Source: Polynucleobacter sp. 30F-ANTBAC (GTDB lineage Bacteria; Pseudomonadota; Gammaproteobacteria; Burkholderiales; Burkholderiaceae). Taken from it: a stretch of DNA of 64,000 nucleotides. Within the stretch, counting starts at the first letter, position 1. Each line of letters starts with the position of its first letter. The DNA lies in the NCBI RefSeq assembly GCF_018882385.1, contig NZ_JACVON010000001.1, positions 604,942 through 668,941 of the forward strand, in the 5' to 3' direction. Position numbers and translations under genes: made by a program. Of this stretch, positions 35,733-44,812 are shown one piece after another. The notes under the pieces are model-generated. The model was not told the DNA's origin. It saw only the letters and a program-made list of their open reading frames with translations, and did not search any database.

Positions 35733-38460
35733 TCTCCGGCTCCACGCCCTCATTCCCATCCGTTGCAGGATCAGCAGCTACTGTTTGATCTGCAGATGCT
35801 TGCTCTTCAGAATCAAACTCGTCACCTTCTTCATCATCGTCACTCTCAGCAACGCGTTGAAGACCTGAAAGCTGAGTGCCCTCATCCACGTTGATCAATG
35901 TCACACCTTGAGTGGCACGACCCATCTCACGAATCTCAGATACACGAGTGCGCACCAAGATGCCGCCAGTTGTAATCAACATAATCTGATCTTGCTCAGA
36001 GACAAGAACTGCAGCCACTACTTTGCCGTTACGCTCGGTTGTCTGAATCGCAATCATGCCCTTCGTACCACGACCATGTCGTGTGTACTCAGAGATTGGC
36101 GTACGTTTACCAAAACCATTTTCAGTTGCAGTTAAAACACTACTTGGGACAATCGCTGAATCATCTGGGTTAGCTTCCTGACCTTCAATCTCAGCAGGGG
36201 CTACCAACATAGCAATCACTTCATGTGTGGTGTCCAAGTTCATACCGCGAACACCGCGTGCTGTACGACCCATTGGACGAACGTCATTCTCATCAAAGCG
36301 CACTGCTTTACCAGCATCCGAGAACAACATCACATCATGACGACCGTCTGTAATAGCGGCGCCCACCAAATGATCACCCTCATCCAAGTCAACCGCGATG
36401 ATGCCGGCTTTACGTGGGTTAGAGAAATCAGATAAACGAGACTTCTTCACAACACCCTTACGAGTTGCCATGAATACATACTTATTATCTTCGTAGGCTT
36501 TGATTGGAAGAATCACTGTGATCTTCTCACCTTCAACCAACGGGAAAATGTTCACAATCGGTTTGCCACGTGAAGCACGACCACCTTGCGGCAACTCCCA
36601 AACTTTCAACCAGTACATACGACCGCGATCAGAGAAGCACAAGATCGTGTCATGGGTATTGGCCACGAATAATGTATCAATCCAATCTTCATCTTTTGTC
36701 GCTGTTGCTTGCTTACCGCGACCACCGCGCTTCTGAGCACGATACTCCGATAGCGGCTGACTCTTCATGTAGCCACCGTGCGATAAAGTCACAACCAAAT
36801 CTTGTGGTGTAATCAAATCCTCAGTGAACAACTCTGTCGCGTTCATTTCAATACGTGAACGACGACCGTTATCACTACCAGATTGTCCAAACTCAGTCTT
36901 CACTGCGTTCAACTCTTCTGTGATGATCACAGTAATACGCTCTGGCTTTGCCAAGATATCTAATAAATTAGCAATCTCCAGCATTACTTCTTTGTACTCA
37001 TCCACAATCTTGTTTTGCTCAAGACCTGTTAGACGTTGCAAACGCATTTGTAAAATTTCTTGCGCTTGATCTTCGGACAAACGGTACAAGCCATCAGGCT
37101 GCATACCTACCGCAGGATCTAAATCTTCAGGGCGGAATGCGTTGTAGCCACCAGGAGCATCTTTTTCAGCACGCGACAACATCTCACGAACCACTTCAGA
37201 ATCCCATGACTTGAGTAGCAATTCACGCTTTGCTTCAGGTGGCGTTGGGGCTGCCTTAATGATACGAATGAATTCATCAATGTTGGCCAACGCAACAGCC
37301 AAACCTTCTAATACGTGGCCACGATCGCGCGCTTTACGCAACTCAAACACGGTACGACGAGTAACCACTTCTCTTCTATGAGAAAGGAAACACTCCAACA
37401 TTTGCTTGAGGTTTAACAAACGCGGCTGGTTATCTACCAATGCCACCATGTTCATACCAAAGGTGTCTTGTAGCTGTGTGTACTTGTATAAATTATTAAG
37501 AACAACTTCAGGAACTTCACCACGCTTAAGCTCAATCACCACGCGCATACCTGATTTATCCGATTCATCACGGATATCAGAAATGCCTTCTACTTTTTTC
37601 TCTGTGATTAACTCAGCGATACGCTCAAGCAAGGTCTTTTTATTAACCTGGTATGGCAACTCATCCACGATGATGGATTGACGTGAGCCACGTTCCATAT
37701 CTTCAAAGTGGGTCTTAGCACGCATCACTACACGACCACGACCTGTACGGTAACCGTCCTTAACACCTTGAATACCGTAAATAATGCCAGCCGTAGGGAA
37801 GTCTGGTGCCGGAATGATTTCCATCAAATCATCAATGGTGCACTCTGGATTGCTTAGTAAATGCAAACAAGCAGAAACAACTTCATCCAAGTTATGCGGA
37901 GGAATGTTGGTCGCCATACCCACGGCAATACCTGAAGAACCATTGATTAATAAATTCGGGATTTTTGCCGGAAGAATCAGCGGCTCTTTTTCACTACCGT
38001 CGTAGTTAGGGCCAAAATCAACTGTCTCTTTATCGAGATCGTCTAATAGCTGATGGGCTATCTTCGCCAAACGAATCTCGGTGTAACGCATCGCAGCAGC
38101 GTTATCGCCGTCAACGGAACCAAAGTTACCCTGACCATCGACCAACATGTACCGTAGGGAGAAGTTCTGAGCCATACGAACAATCGTGTCGTACACCGCA
38201 GAGTCACCATGGGGATGGTACTTACCGATCACGTCACCCACAATACGGGCGGACTTCTTATATGCACGGTTCCAGTCGTTATTAAGCTCATGCATCGCAA
38301 ACAATACACGGCGGTGAACGGGCTTTAATCCATCCCTGACATCGGGCAGCGCTCTACCAACGATCACGCTCATCGCGTAATCGAGGTACGAGCGACGCAT
38401 TTCGTCTTCTAGGGATATCGGGAGTGTCTCTTTTGCGGCGTTATTTTGTGTAATTTCCAT
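35725..38460 (-). CDS. gyrA: DNA gyrase subunit A
   Basis: A 911-residue DNA-cleaving subunit of gyrase. The catalytic tyrosine is Y126 in [16 protein letters not shown]. The quinolone-resistance region reads [16 protein letters not shown] with S87 and D91, corresponding to E. coli S83 and D87, both in the sensitive form. The C-terminal beta-pinwheel begins with the GyrA-box QKRGGRGKQ near residue 560, needed for DNA wrapping. The last 60 residues are acidic and disordered ([13 protein letters not shown]). It starts the leftward block of overlapping genes. The divergent ompA-like gene is about 100 bp away. Confidence 0.97.
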   Translation of the reverse strand: MEITQNNAAKETLPISLEDEMRRSYLDYAMSVIVGRALPDVRDGLKPVHRRVLFAMHELNNDWNRAYKKSARIVGDVIGKYHPHGDSAVYDTIVRMAQNFSLRYMLVDGQGNFGSVDGDNAAAMRYTEIRLAKIAHQLLDDLDKETVDFGPNYDGSEKEPLILPAKIPNLLINGSSGIAVGMATNIPPHNLDEVVSACLHLLSNPECTIDDLMEIIPAPDFPTAGIIYGIQGVKDGYRTGRGRVVMRAKTHFEDMERGSRQSIIVDELPYQVNKKTLLERIAELITEKKVEGISDIRDESDKSGMRVVIELKRGEVPEVVLNNLYKYTQLQDTFGMNMVALVDNQPRLLNLKQMLECFLSHRREVVTRRTVFELRKARDRGHVLEGLAVALANIDEFIRIIKAAPTPPEAKRELLLKSWDSEVVREMLSRAEKDAPGGYNAFRPEDLDPAVGMQPDGLYRLSEDQAQEILQMRLQRLTGLEQNKIVDEYKEVMLEIANLLDILAKPERITVIITEELNAVKTEFGQSGSDNGRRSRIEMNATELFTEDLITPQDLVVTLSHGGYMKSQPLSEYRAQKRGGRGKQATATKDEDWIDTLFVANTHDTILCFSDRGRMYWLKVWELPQGGRASRGKPIVNIFPLVEGEKITVILPIKAYEDNKYVFMATRKGVVKKSRLSDFSNPRKAGIIAVDLDEGDHLVGAAITDGRHDVMLFSDAGKAVRFDENDVRPMGRTARGVRGMNLDTTHEVIAMLVAPAEIEGQEANPDDSAIVPSSVLTATENGFGKRTPISEYTRHGRGTKGMIAIQTTERNGKVVAAVLVSEQDQIMLITTGGILVRTRVSEIREMGRATQGVTLINVDEGTQLSGLQRVAESDDDEEGDEFDSEEQASADQTVAADPATDGNEGVEPENG

Positions 38461-38468
38461 ACAACAAT

Positions 38469-38521
38469 TTTATCACTCCCGAGTGCCATTTATACTATTT
38501 ATAGTGATAAACTAGCGGAGT
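38469..38521. promoter_or_regulatory. Inverted repeat in the gyrA-ompA divergent promoter region
   Basis: TTTATCACT (38469-38477) and AGTGATAAA (38513-38521) form a 9-bp inverted repeat with a 35-base centre that includes TATACT (38491-38496), a possible -10 for the ompA-like gene. It may be a shared operator or overlapping promoter elements. No known regulator is identified. Confidence 0.35.
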
Positions 38522-38562
38522 CCACATAGGATTGGCCTCCACACAGATATTAAGAGAGAAAA

Positions 38563-39132
38563 ATGAAAAAATTACTACAACTACTAGCCATTGCAAGCAT
38601 TTCAATCAGCGCAAGTGTTTCTGCTCAAAACGTTGATAACTGGGTAAACAGCTCAGGTATTGTTTGGAAAAATGGTACAAACGAACTTTGCTGGCGTAAT
38701 GCCAACTGGACCCCAGCAACAGCTGCTCCAGGTTGCGATGGTGCTATCGCTGCTAAACCAGTATCTGCTCCAGTAAGCGCTAAGGTAACTTACACAGCGG
38801 ACGCATTGTTTGACTTTGATAAATCAGTATTGAAACCAGCTGCTAAAACAAGCTTGGACAACTTAGTTGGTCAAATCAAGAGCTTGGCTTTAGAAGTGGT
38901 TATCGCTACAGGTCACACTGACTCAGTTGGTACGGATGCTTACAACCAAAAACTTTCAGTACGTCGCGCAGCGGCTGTGAAGAAGTACTTGGTTAGCAAA
39001 GGTATTGCTGATAGCCGTATCCAAATTGAAGGCAAAGGCGAATCTCAGCCAGTTGCTGACAACAAGACAAAAGATGGTCGCGCCAAGAACCGTCGTGTAC
39101 AAATCGAAGTGATTGGTACACGTAAGAATTAA
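38563..39132 (+). CDS. OmpA-family peptidoglycan-binding protein, short form
   Basis: A 189-residue envelope protein. A signal peptide of about 21 residues (cleaved near SVSA/QN) is followed by a Trp- and Asn-rich segment with two cysteines (C43 and C58) and a Pro/Ala linker. The C-terminal OmpA domain (about 75-186) has TADALFDFDKSVLKPAAK, the peptidoglycan-binding GHTDSVGTDAYNQKLSVRRA and GRAKNRRVQIEV. There is no beta-barrel, unlike classic OmpA. It is probably an abundant outer-membrane- or periplasm-associated protein, with a good ribosome-binding site (GAGAG) and its own terminator. It lies divergent from gyrA, the usual position in Burkholderiales. Confidence 0.92.
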   Translation: MKKLLQLLAIASISISASVSAQNVDNWVNSSGIVWKNGTNELCWRNANWTPATAAPGCDGAIAAKPVSAPVSAKVTYTADALFDFDKSVLKPAAKTSLDNLVGQIKSLALEVVIATGHTDSVGTDAYNQKLSVRRAAAVKKYLVSKGIADSRIQIEGKGESQPVADNKTKDGRAKNRRVQIEVIGTRKN

Positions 39133-39147
39133 TTCTTACTCTTCTCC

Positions 39148-39182
39148 AAAAGCCCGGTTAGTCAAGCTACCGGGCTTTTTTA
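39148..39182 (+). terminator. Rho-independent terminator after the ompA-like gene
   Basis: AAAAGCCCGG at the left arm pairs with CCGGGCTTTT at the right, extended by TAG/CTA around a short loop, followed by six Ts. It lies 15 bp after the stop codon. Confidence 0.95.
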
Positions 39183-39278
39183 ATCCCTAAAATTTACAAC
39201 CAACCCAGCCCAGTAGATCTGTAAAGCAAGTTCAAGCAGGTTTCTACAATTAATTCCGGGCTTGATTAGAATAGAGCC

Positions 39279-39971
39279 ATGAACGCAGACCAAACCGAAA
39301 TTGATAAATTTAGCGCCCTAGCTCATCGCTGGTGGGATCCAACCAGTGAATTCAAACCGCTGCACGCCATTAACCCGCTACGCCTTGACTGGATCCAGCA
39401 GCATGTATCCATCTCAGGCAAGAAGGTATTGGATGTTGGATGTGGCGGCGGCATCTTGACTGAAGCGATGGCTAGAGCCGGAGCAACGGCCAAAGGGGTT
39501 GATTTGTCAGAGAAGGCGCTCAAGGTAGCCGATCTTCATAGTCTGGAAAGCGGCGTTCAAGTTACCTATGAATACATCAGCGCTGAGGACTTGGCAGCAA
39601 AAGAAGCTGGTCAATACGATGTGGTGACGTGCATGGAAATGCTCGAACACGTTCCAGAACCTCTTAGCATCATTAAAGCCTGTGCTCAGTTGGTTAAACC
39701 AGGCGGTCGAGTGTTCTTTAGTACATTAAATCGAAATCCCAAATCTTATTTATTTGCCATACTTGGTGCTGAATACGTTTTGAAGTTACTCCCAAAGGGC
39801 ACTCACGACTACAAGAAATTCATCAAACCATCAGAGCTAGGCGAGTTTGTTAGAGAAGCAGGTTTTGAAATGAATGAAATAATTGGCTTGAGTTACAACC
39901 CACTGACCCAGGTTTATTCACTAGGGCGCGATACAGACGTTAACTACCTCGTGGCCTGTACAAAAAAATAA
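39279..39971 (+). CDS. ubiG: Ubiquinone biosynthesis O-methyltransferase
   Basis: A 230-residue class I SAM methyltransferase that performs both O-methylations in ubiquinone synthesis. It begins [20 protein letters not shown], which is the UbiG-specific N-terminus, followed by motif [21 protein letters not shown] near residue 49 and [13 protein letters not shown] near 115. Length is normal. It is followed by gph with a 1-bp gap, so the two are cotranscribed, as in many betaproteobacteria. Confidence 0.96.
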   Translation: MNADQTEIDKFSALAHRWWDPTSEFKPLHAINPLRLDWIQQHVSISGKKVLDVGCGGGILTEAMARAGATAKGVDLSEKALKVADLHSLESGVQVTYEYISAEDLAAKEAGQYDVVTCMEMLEHVPEPLSIIKACAQLVKPGGRVFFSTLNRNPKSYLFAILGAEYVLKLLPKGTHDYKKFIKPSELGEFVREAGFEMNEIIGLSYNPLTQVYSLGRDTDVNYLVACTKK

Positions 39972-39972
39972 T

Positions 39973-40653
39973 ATGACACAGTCCCCCACCTCACCCTTTT
40001 TCAAGGGTGTTTTTTTTGATTTAGATGGCACGCTTGCGGATACAGCGCCAGACTTGGTGGCAGCAGCCAACCTTCTCAGAAGCTCAAGGGGTCTTCCAGA
40101 ACTACCTTATGCTGAATTACGCCCAAGAGCGTCTGCCGGCGCTAGAGGTCTCATTCAAGGCGCATTTGGTTTTGGGCCTGATCATGCTGATTTTGATGCT
40201 CTGCGCGATGAGTTTTTAAACAACTATGAAAAAAATATTTGTATTCATAGCAAGCTATTTGACGGGATGAATGAACTTCTTACCCGGCTAGAAAAAGAAC
40301 GCATATCGTGGGGCATCGTCACCAATAAAATTGAACGATTCACAAACCCACTCTTAAAGTTGATGGGCATCGATCAGCGGAGTCAGGCCAATATTAGTGG
40401 TGATACCACCCCATTTGCAAAACCTCACCCCGCACCGATTCTAAAAGCTGCTGAACTATGCCACCTGAGCCCGGAGCAGTGCCTCTATGTTGGCGATGAT
40501 TTAAGAGATGTCGAAGCAGGTCGTGCTGCAGGCATGAAAACTGTTGCAGCAGCCTATGGTTATTGCGGGTGCGATGAACCTATCTCCGAATGGGGAGCAG
40601 ATTTCATCATTCATCACCCCAACGAACTGCGCGCCATTATTTTTTCAAAATAG
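39973..40653 (+). CDS. gph: HAD-family phosphatase, phosphoglycolate phosphatase or MupP type
   Basis: A 226-residue HAD hydrolase. Motif I is FFDLDGTLADTAPDL (nucleophile and acid aspartates, residues 15-25), motif II region is GIVTNKIERFT near 113 and motif III/IV is YVGDDLRDVEAGRAAGMKTVAAAYGY near 176. In this position next to ubiG the gene is normally called gph; in pseudomonads the equivalent neighbour is MupP, an N-acetylmuramate 6-phosphate phosphatase of peptidoglycan recycling. The sequence does not settle between the two. Confidence 0.88.
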   Translation: MTQSPTSPFFKGVFFDLDGTLADTAPDLVAAANLLRSSRGLPELPYAELRPRASAGARGLIQGAFGFGPDHADFDALRDEFLNNYEKNICIHSKLFDGMNELLTRLEKERISWGIVTNKIERFTNPLLKLMGIDQRSQANISGDTTPFAKPHPAPILKAAELCHLSPEQCLYVGDDLRDVEAGRAAGMKTVAAAYGYCGCDEPISEWGADFIIHHPNELRAIIFSK

Positions 40654-40692
40654 TCTTTTAATTCCCTTATCTAAACAGACTATCATTCGTTA

Positions 40693-41751
40693 ATGAAATC
40701 ACCTACCAGCGCCAACGTTACGCAACTTCAAGAATTTGATGTGGTGATTGACGTGCGCACACCTGCTGAATTTGCAGATGATCACATACCAGGTGCGGTG
40801 AACTACCCAGTCTTATCCAATGAAGAACGCATTGTGGTGGGAACCATGTACAAACAAGTCTCCCCATTTGAAGCGAAAAAATTAGGTGCGTCGTATATTG
40901 CCAAAAAAATTGCGCACTATATCGAAAACAACTTTATGGATAAGCCCAAAGATTGGAAGCCTCTTATTTACTGCTGGAGAGGCGGTAAACGCAGTGGCTC
41001 CATGACACATATCTTCCGACAAATTGGGTGGAATGCGCACATCTTAGATGGGGGCTATAAATCCTATCGAAGAAGCGTGATTGATCAACTTAACTCTTTA
41101 CCATCCCAATTTAATTTTCAGATTATTACGGGCATGACAGGTAGCGGCAAGAGCAAAGTTTTAGAAAAGCTGCATGCCTTAGGCGCGCAAGTTTTGGATT
41201 TAGAAAATTTAGCTCAGCACAAAGGCTCAGTTCTGGGCAATCTTCCAGATGCGCCTCAACCTAGCCAAAAGATGTTTGAAACGCTGATACTGACTCAACT
41301 GGAAAAGCTAGACCCAAAAAAAATAGTATTTGTGGAAGCTGAAAGTCGAAAAATTGGCTCTTTGCATGTACCAGATATTTTGTTGAATGCCATGCGTCAG
41401 AGCCCTTGCGTTCGAATTGAAGCAACAACCGATGCACGCGTTGATTTTTTAATTCATGATTACCCTTATTTCATTGATCAGCCTGATAATCTCATCCGCA
41501 CCATTGGTTTTTTAAAAGAACTTCATGGCAAAGAGACCTTGGAGCATTGGAAAAATCTCATTCTGAGTCAAGAATGGGTGCAACTAGTCTCTGAGTTACT
41601 TGAGAAACATTATGACGCTCTTTATAAGCGCTCTCAGAACTCCAACTATCTTCATTACGAAAAAGCACCGTGCTTTACAACTGCAGACTTATCTGCCAAA
41701 GGAATTGAAATTTTAGCGACGCAAATTTTGGCAGGTCATAACCATGCATAA
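40693..41751 (+). CDS. mnmH: tRNA 2-selenouridine/geranyl-2-thiouridine synthase
   Basis: A 352-residue protein that converts 2-thiouridine at the tRNA wobble position first to the geranylated form and then, with selenophosphate, to 2-selenouridine. The N-terminal rhodanese domain (1-135) has VVIDVRTPAEFADDHIPGAVN and the catalytic C94 in LIYCWRGGKRSGS. The P-loop domain starts with GMTGSGKS at residues 147-154. Both halves look functional. It overlaps the following methyltransferase gene by 8 bp, suggesting joint expression. The selenophosphate synthase gene (selD) is not in the window. Confidence 0.94.
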   Translation: MKSPTSANVTQLQEFDVVIDVRTPAEFADDHIPGAVNYPVLSNEERIVVGTMYKQVSPFEAKKLGASYIAKKIAHYIENNFMDKPKDWKPLIYCWRGGKRSGSMTHIFRQIGWNAHILDGGYKSYRRSVIDQLNSLPSQFNFQIITGMTGSGKSKVLEKLHALGAQVLDLENLAQHKGSVLGNLPDAPQPSQKMFETLILTQLEKLDPKKIVFVEAESRKIGSLHVPDILLNAMRQSPCVRIEATTDARVDFLIHDYPYFIDQPDNLIRTIGFLKELHGKETLEHWKNLILSQEWVQLVSELLEKHYDALYKRSQNSNYLHYEKAPCFTTADLSAKGIEILATQILAGHNHA

Positions 41752-42961
41752 ATCCTATCTTCACGAATCTGATCAACCTATTATCAGTTGGGACGAGGGA
41801 GAAATCACTCACTCCTGCCGCTGGCGCTCTGAAAAAGGATCCCCAGCTCCGAAGAAACTCATCATTGCTGATGACACACTCACAGCCGATGAGGCTTACA
41901 CATTAGCCTGTGAAGGTACCGGCATCATTTGGCGTGGCGACTTTCAAAATGCCAAGCAATTGCTTCAAGCACTCGCGCGACGTGCTGATAAGCCGTCCAA
42001 GAAAAGTGTCAGAAATAAATCAAAAGCCAGAAAACCTGGTGAAGGCCTCATCCCTCTAGCTAAACCGATGTCAGATATATTTCATCTGCATCGCCAAGCC
42101 CAATCTCAAAGAAGCCGCACCCTGGGTATGCTGCTAATTCAGTTCGAACCGGATCACACAATTCCACTGCGTCGATCTCCAGATGTCAAAGAGGCTTGCT
42201 TGGCTGTTTACGGTGAAGTAACTGAGCCATACGTCACATCACTAAGAGAACTTCTTGGCTTCATTGGTTCATTAGAGTGGCGTAAAAATGGCATGGCCAT
42301 TGATGCCATTAAAGATTTAGGTGATGGGCGCATCCATCCTCACTATGGTGTTTTTGCTCCAGTGCGTTCCGAGTACTTGGGTCTTTTAGAAAAAGCGCCC
42401 TTCCCTGCCGCTATGACAGGTAACTCGCTAGCATTTGATATCGGTACAGGCACGGGCGTTTTAGCGGCTGTGCTTGCGCATCGAGGTGTTCAGAAGATCG
42501 TCGCCACGGATCAAGATGATCGTGCGATTGAATGTGCTGAAGAAAATATCGAAGCTCTTGGCATCAAGAAGAATGTCAAACTTATCAAAGCTGATTTATT
42601 TCCTGAAGGCAAAGCTCCCTTAATTGTTTGTAACCCACCATGGGTTCCTGCAAGACCTAGCTCACCCATTGAATACGCTGTTTACGACCCGGATAGCCAA
42701 ATGCTCAAAGGGTTTATTTCTCAACTGGCGGATCACTTGAGTCCTGGTGGCGAAGGCTGGCTCATTTTGTCAGATCTTGGTGAACATCTGGGTCTACGCA
42801 CTCGCGCTGATTTATTGGCCTGGATAGAAGCGGGCGGCTTAAAAGTGATGGGACGCTACGATGTGAGACCGACCCATGCAAAAGCACTCGACACACAAGA
42901 TCCTTTGTATCGCGCTCGCGCAGCTGAGGTCACGTCTTTGTGGCGTTTAGCCACTTCATAG
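41744..42961 (+). CDS. Class I methyltransferase with PrmC-like NPPW motif, coupled to mnmH
   Basis: A 405-residue protein of unknown target. The N-terminal 100 residues have no family I recognise and end in a basic stretch (KPSKKSVRNKSKARK). The middle (about 105-220) is a helical region, and the C-terminal part is a SAM-binding Rossmann domain with DIGTGTGVLAAVLA (232-245), VATDQDD, and the substrate motif NPPW (297-300). NPPY/NPPW enzymes methylate amide or exocyclic amino nitrogens in proteins, DNA or RNA. The 8-bp overlap with mnmH makes an RNA- or ribosome-related substrate attractive but unproven. It ends at a strong terminator. Confidence 0.8.
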   Translation: MHKSYLHESDQPIISWDEGEITHSCRWRSEKGSPAPKKLIIADDTLTADEAYTLACEGTGIIWRGDFQNAKQLLQALARRADKPSKKSVRNKSKARKPGEGLIPLAKPMSDIFHLHRQAQSQRSRTLGMLLIQFEPDHTIPLRRSPDVKEACLAVYGEVTEPYVTSLRELLGFIGSLEWRKNGMAIDAIKDLGDGRIHPHYGVFAPVRSEYLGLLEKAPFPAAMTGNSLAFDIGTGTGVLAAVLAHRGVQKIVATDQDDRAIECAEENIEALGIKKNVKLIKADLFPEGKAPLIVCNPPWVPARPSSPIEYAVYDPDSQMLKGFISQLADHLSPGGEGWLILSDLGEHLGLRTRADLLAWIEAGGLKVMGRYDVRPTHAKALDTQDPLYRARAAEVTSLWRLATS

Positions 42962-42980
42962 TCTAAGAGGCAGTCTATGG

Positions 42981-43020
42981 CATAAGGTCGGATTGATACC
43001 TGACCTTATGTTTCTTTTTT
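42981..43020 (+). terminator. Rho-independent terminator of the mnmH-methyltransferase unit
   Basis: CATAAGGTC (42981-42989) pairs perfectly with GACCTTATG (43002-43010), followed by TTTCTTTTTT. The right arm and T-run overlap the last codons of the convergent modC gene. Confidence 0.85.
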
Positions 43021-44136
43021 AAATGGCATGACGTGGATGAGTGATTGATCCAAGAAAATTTCATAAGGCTCACCCAAGCCAATATCTCTTCTTTTTTTGC
43101 CTGTCAGGGTCATACTCACAACGCCGCCAGGTAAGTCACCGCAAGCAAACTTAGCCAAGGTCATTTCCCCGAGGTGTTGGACCTCAGCTGCCTTTGCTTC
43201 AAATTTAATGCTATTGGGGTTATCTGATCGAGATAATTCGATGCCATCACCTGGAATCACCCAATTCACTTTTTGTCCTGCGCGAATTTTTCCTTTATCT
43301 TTCACCTTCAGAATGACATTCACAGCATTTGAATAATTAGAGTGAATATCAACCCATTTCAATAAACCCATCCCAGGAGTGTCAGAAGGACCCACCCACT
43401 CCCCTTGGAAACGATTCTGAATACCCACCAAGTCTGCTACTCGTGCATTACGAGGAGAACCGTGGATCAAGCTAGGAGAACCAGACTGCAAAACAGTACC
43501 AGCATCCATCACGATCAATTGATCGGCCATGAGACTGGCCTCACGCAAATCATGTGTGACCAAAATGATCGGTATCCCCAACTCTTTACGCATTTCAATC
43601 AGCAGCTGGTAGAGATCCTGACGAGTCATTTGATCTACTGCGGAAAATGGTTCATCCAATAAAAGAACTTGTGGTTCACGTGCTAATGCTCTAGCAATAG
43701 CTACTCGCTGCTGCTGACCACCTGATAATTGATGAGGTCGTCTGGCTTGTTGCTCTTTCGATAAGTGCACGTGATCCAACCAGTAATTGGCCTTAACAAG
43801 ACGCTCTTCTTTGGGCAGATGCATCATGGATAAAGCCACGTTGTGAACAGCACTCAAATGAGGCATCAATGCATAATTCTGGAAAACCATTCCCACATGG
43901 CGACGCGTGGCAGGCAAGAAAATATTCTTTTCCGAGTCAAACCAAACCTGCTCACCAATCTGAATTCTTCCAATAGCTGGCTTCATCAAACCAGCTAACA
44001 CTCTTAATACTGAAGTCTTCCCTGCGCCCGAAGTTCCCACAATGGCTAACAGCTCACCAGCCTCACAGCTAGCGGTGCATTGCAGCTTCATAGGCAACTC
44101 TTGCCCGATCTTAAAAAATAAAGACGAGCGACTCAT
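43006..44136 (-). CDS. modC: Molybdate ABC transporter ATP-binding protein
   Basis: A 376-residue ATPase. It has Walker A GTSGAGKTS near residue 34, the Q-loop VFQNYALMPHLSA, signature LSGGQQQR near 137, Walker B VLLLDEPFSAVD and LVTHDLRE. From about 235 comes a C-terminal TOBE/Mop-like domain (GDGIELSRSDNPNSIKFEA) that binds molybdate in this family. Its start overlaps the modB stop by 4 bp (ATGA), the usual modBC coupling. It is convergent with the methyltransferase gene, whose terminator overlaps its 3' end. Confidence 0.92.
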   Translation of the reverse strand: MSRSSLFFKIGQELPMKLQCTASCEAGELLAIVGTSGAGKTSVLRVLAGLMKPAIGRIQIGEQVWFDSEKNIFLPATRRHVGMVFQNYALMPHLSAVHNVALSMMHLPKEERLVKANYWLDHVHLSKEQQARRPHQLSGGQQQRVAIARALAREPQVLLLDEPFSAVDQMTRQDLYQLLIEMRKELGIPIILVTHDLREASLMADQLIVMDAGTVLQSGSPSLIHGSPRNARVADLVGIQNRFQGEWVGPSDTPGMGLLKWVDIHSNYSNAVNVILKVKDKGKIRAGQKVNWVIPGDGIELSRSDNPNSIKFEAKAAEVQHLGEMTLAKFACGDLPGGVVSMTLTGKKRRDIGLGEPYEIFLDQSLIHVMPFKKET

Positions 44137-44804
44137 GAACGAGGTCTCCTCATCGCGCGTGCGGCAGCAAAAAAGGATACCGCCACAGCTCCCAAAGAAA
44201 GAATCAATAAGAGTAGAGCCATACGATCGGCAGAGGCGAGATCAAAGGCCTGAACCCGATCATAAATAGAGATAGCAATGGTTTTGGTCTCGCCAGGGAT
44301 ACTGCCGCCCATCATCAATACAACGCCAAACTCACCTAAGGTATGCACAAAGGTCAAAACTGATGCCGATAAAATTCCAGGCCAAGCAAGTGGCAATTCA
44401 ATATGTAAAAACGTTCTCCAAGGAGATAAACCACTCACCGCTCCGGCATCAATCAAATCTCTAGGAATCGCCTCAAAGGCTCGTTGTATTGGCTGGACAA
44501 TAAAGGGGATATTAAAAATAATGGATGCGATCAACAAACCAAAAAAATTAAAAGTTAGTTGAATACCAAAAAATTCTTGCGCCAATCGGCCAATGACAGA
44601 ATCCCCGCCCAATGAAACCAATAAGTAATAACCCAAAACCGTGGGCGGCAGAACCAAGGGCAAGACGACCAATGCTTCAATCAAGGACTTACCAAAGAAT
44701 CGAGAATACGCCAACTTTCTTCCCGCCCAAATACCAAAAGGCAAGAGCACAGCCAACGTAGCCAAGGCTAACTTGAGCGATAAACTGAGTGATTGCCAAT
44801 CCAT
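44133..44804 (-). CDS. modB: Molybdate ABC transporter permease
   Basis: A 223-residue inner-membrane permease with five or six helices. It has the conserved VVLPLVLPPTVLGYYLLV near residue 46, the EAA loop DAGAVSGLSPWRTFLHIELPLAWPG near 142, and the ModB-specific TLGEFGVVLMMGGSIPGETKTIAISIYDRVQ (170-200). The length equals that of E. coli ModB. It lies between modA (8 bp gap) and modC (4-bp overlap). Confidence 0.95.
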   Translation of the reverse strand: MDWQSLSLSLKLALATLAVLLPFGIWAGRKLAYSRFFGKSLIEALVVLPLVLPPTVLGYYLLVSLGGDSVIGRLAQEFFGIQLTFNFFGLLIASIIFNIPFIVQPIQRAFEAIPRDLIDAGAVSGLSPWRTFLHIELPLAWPGILSASVLTFVHTLGEFGVVLMMGGSIPGETKTIAISIYDRVQAFDLASADRMALLLLILSLGAVAVSFFAAARAMRRPRS

Positions 44805-44812
44805 TGAGTCTC

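Noticed and set aside
36223..37681. Several open frames on the plus strand inside gyrA
   Set aside because: They are antisense shadows with no family resemblance, no ribosome-binding sites and biased composition caused by gyrA codons.
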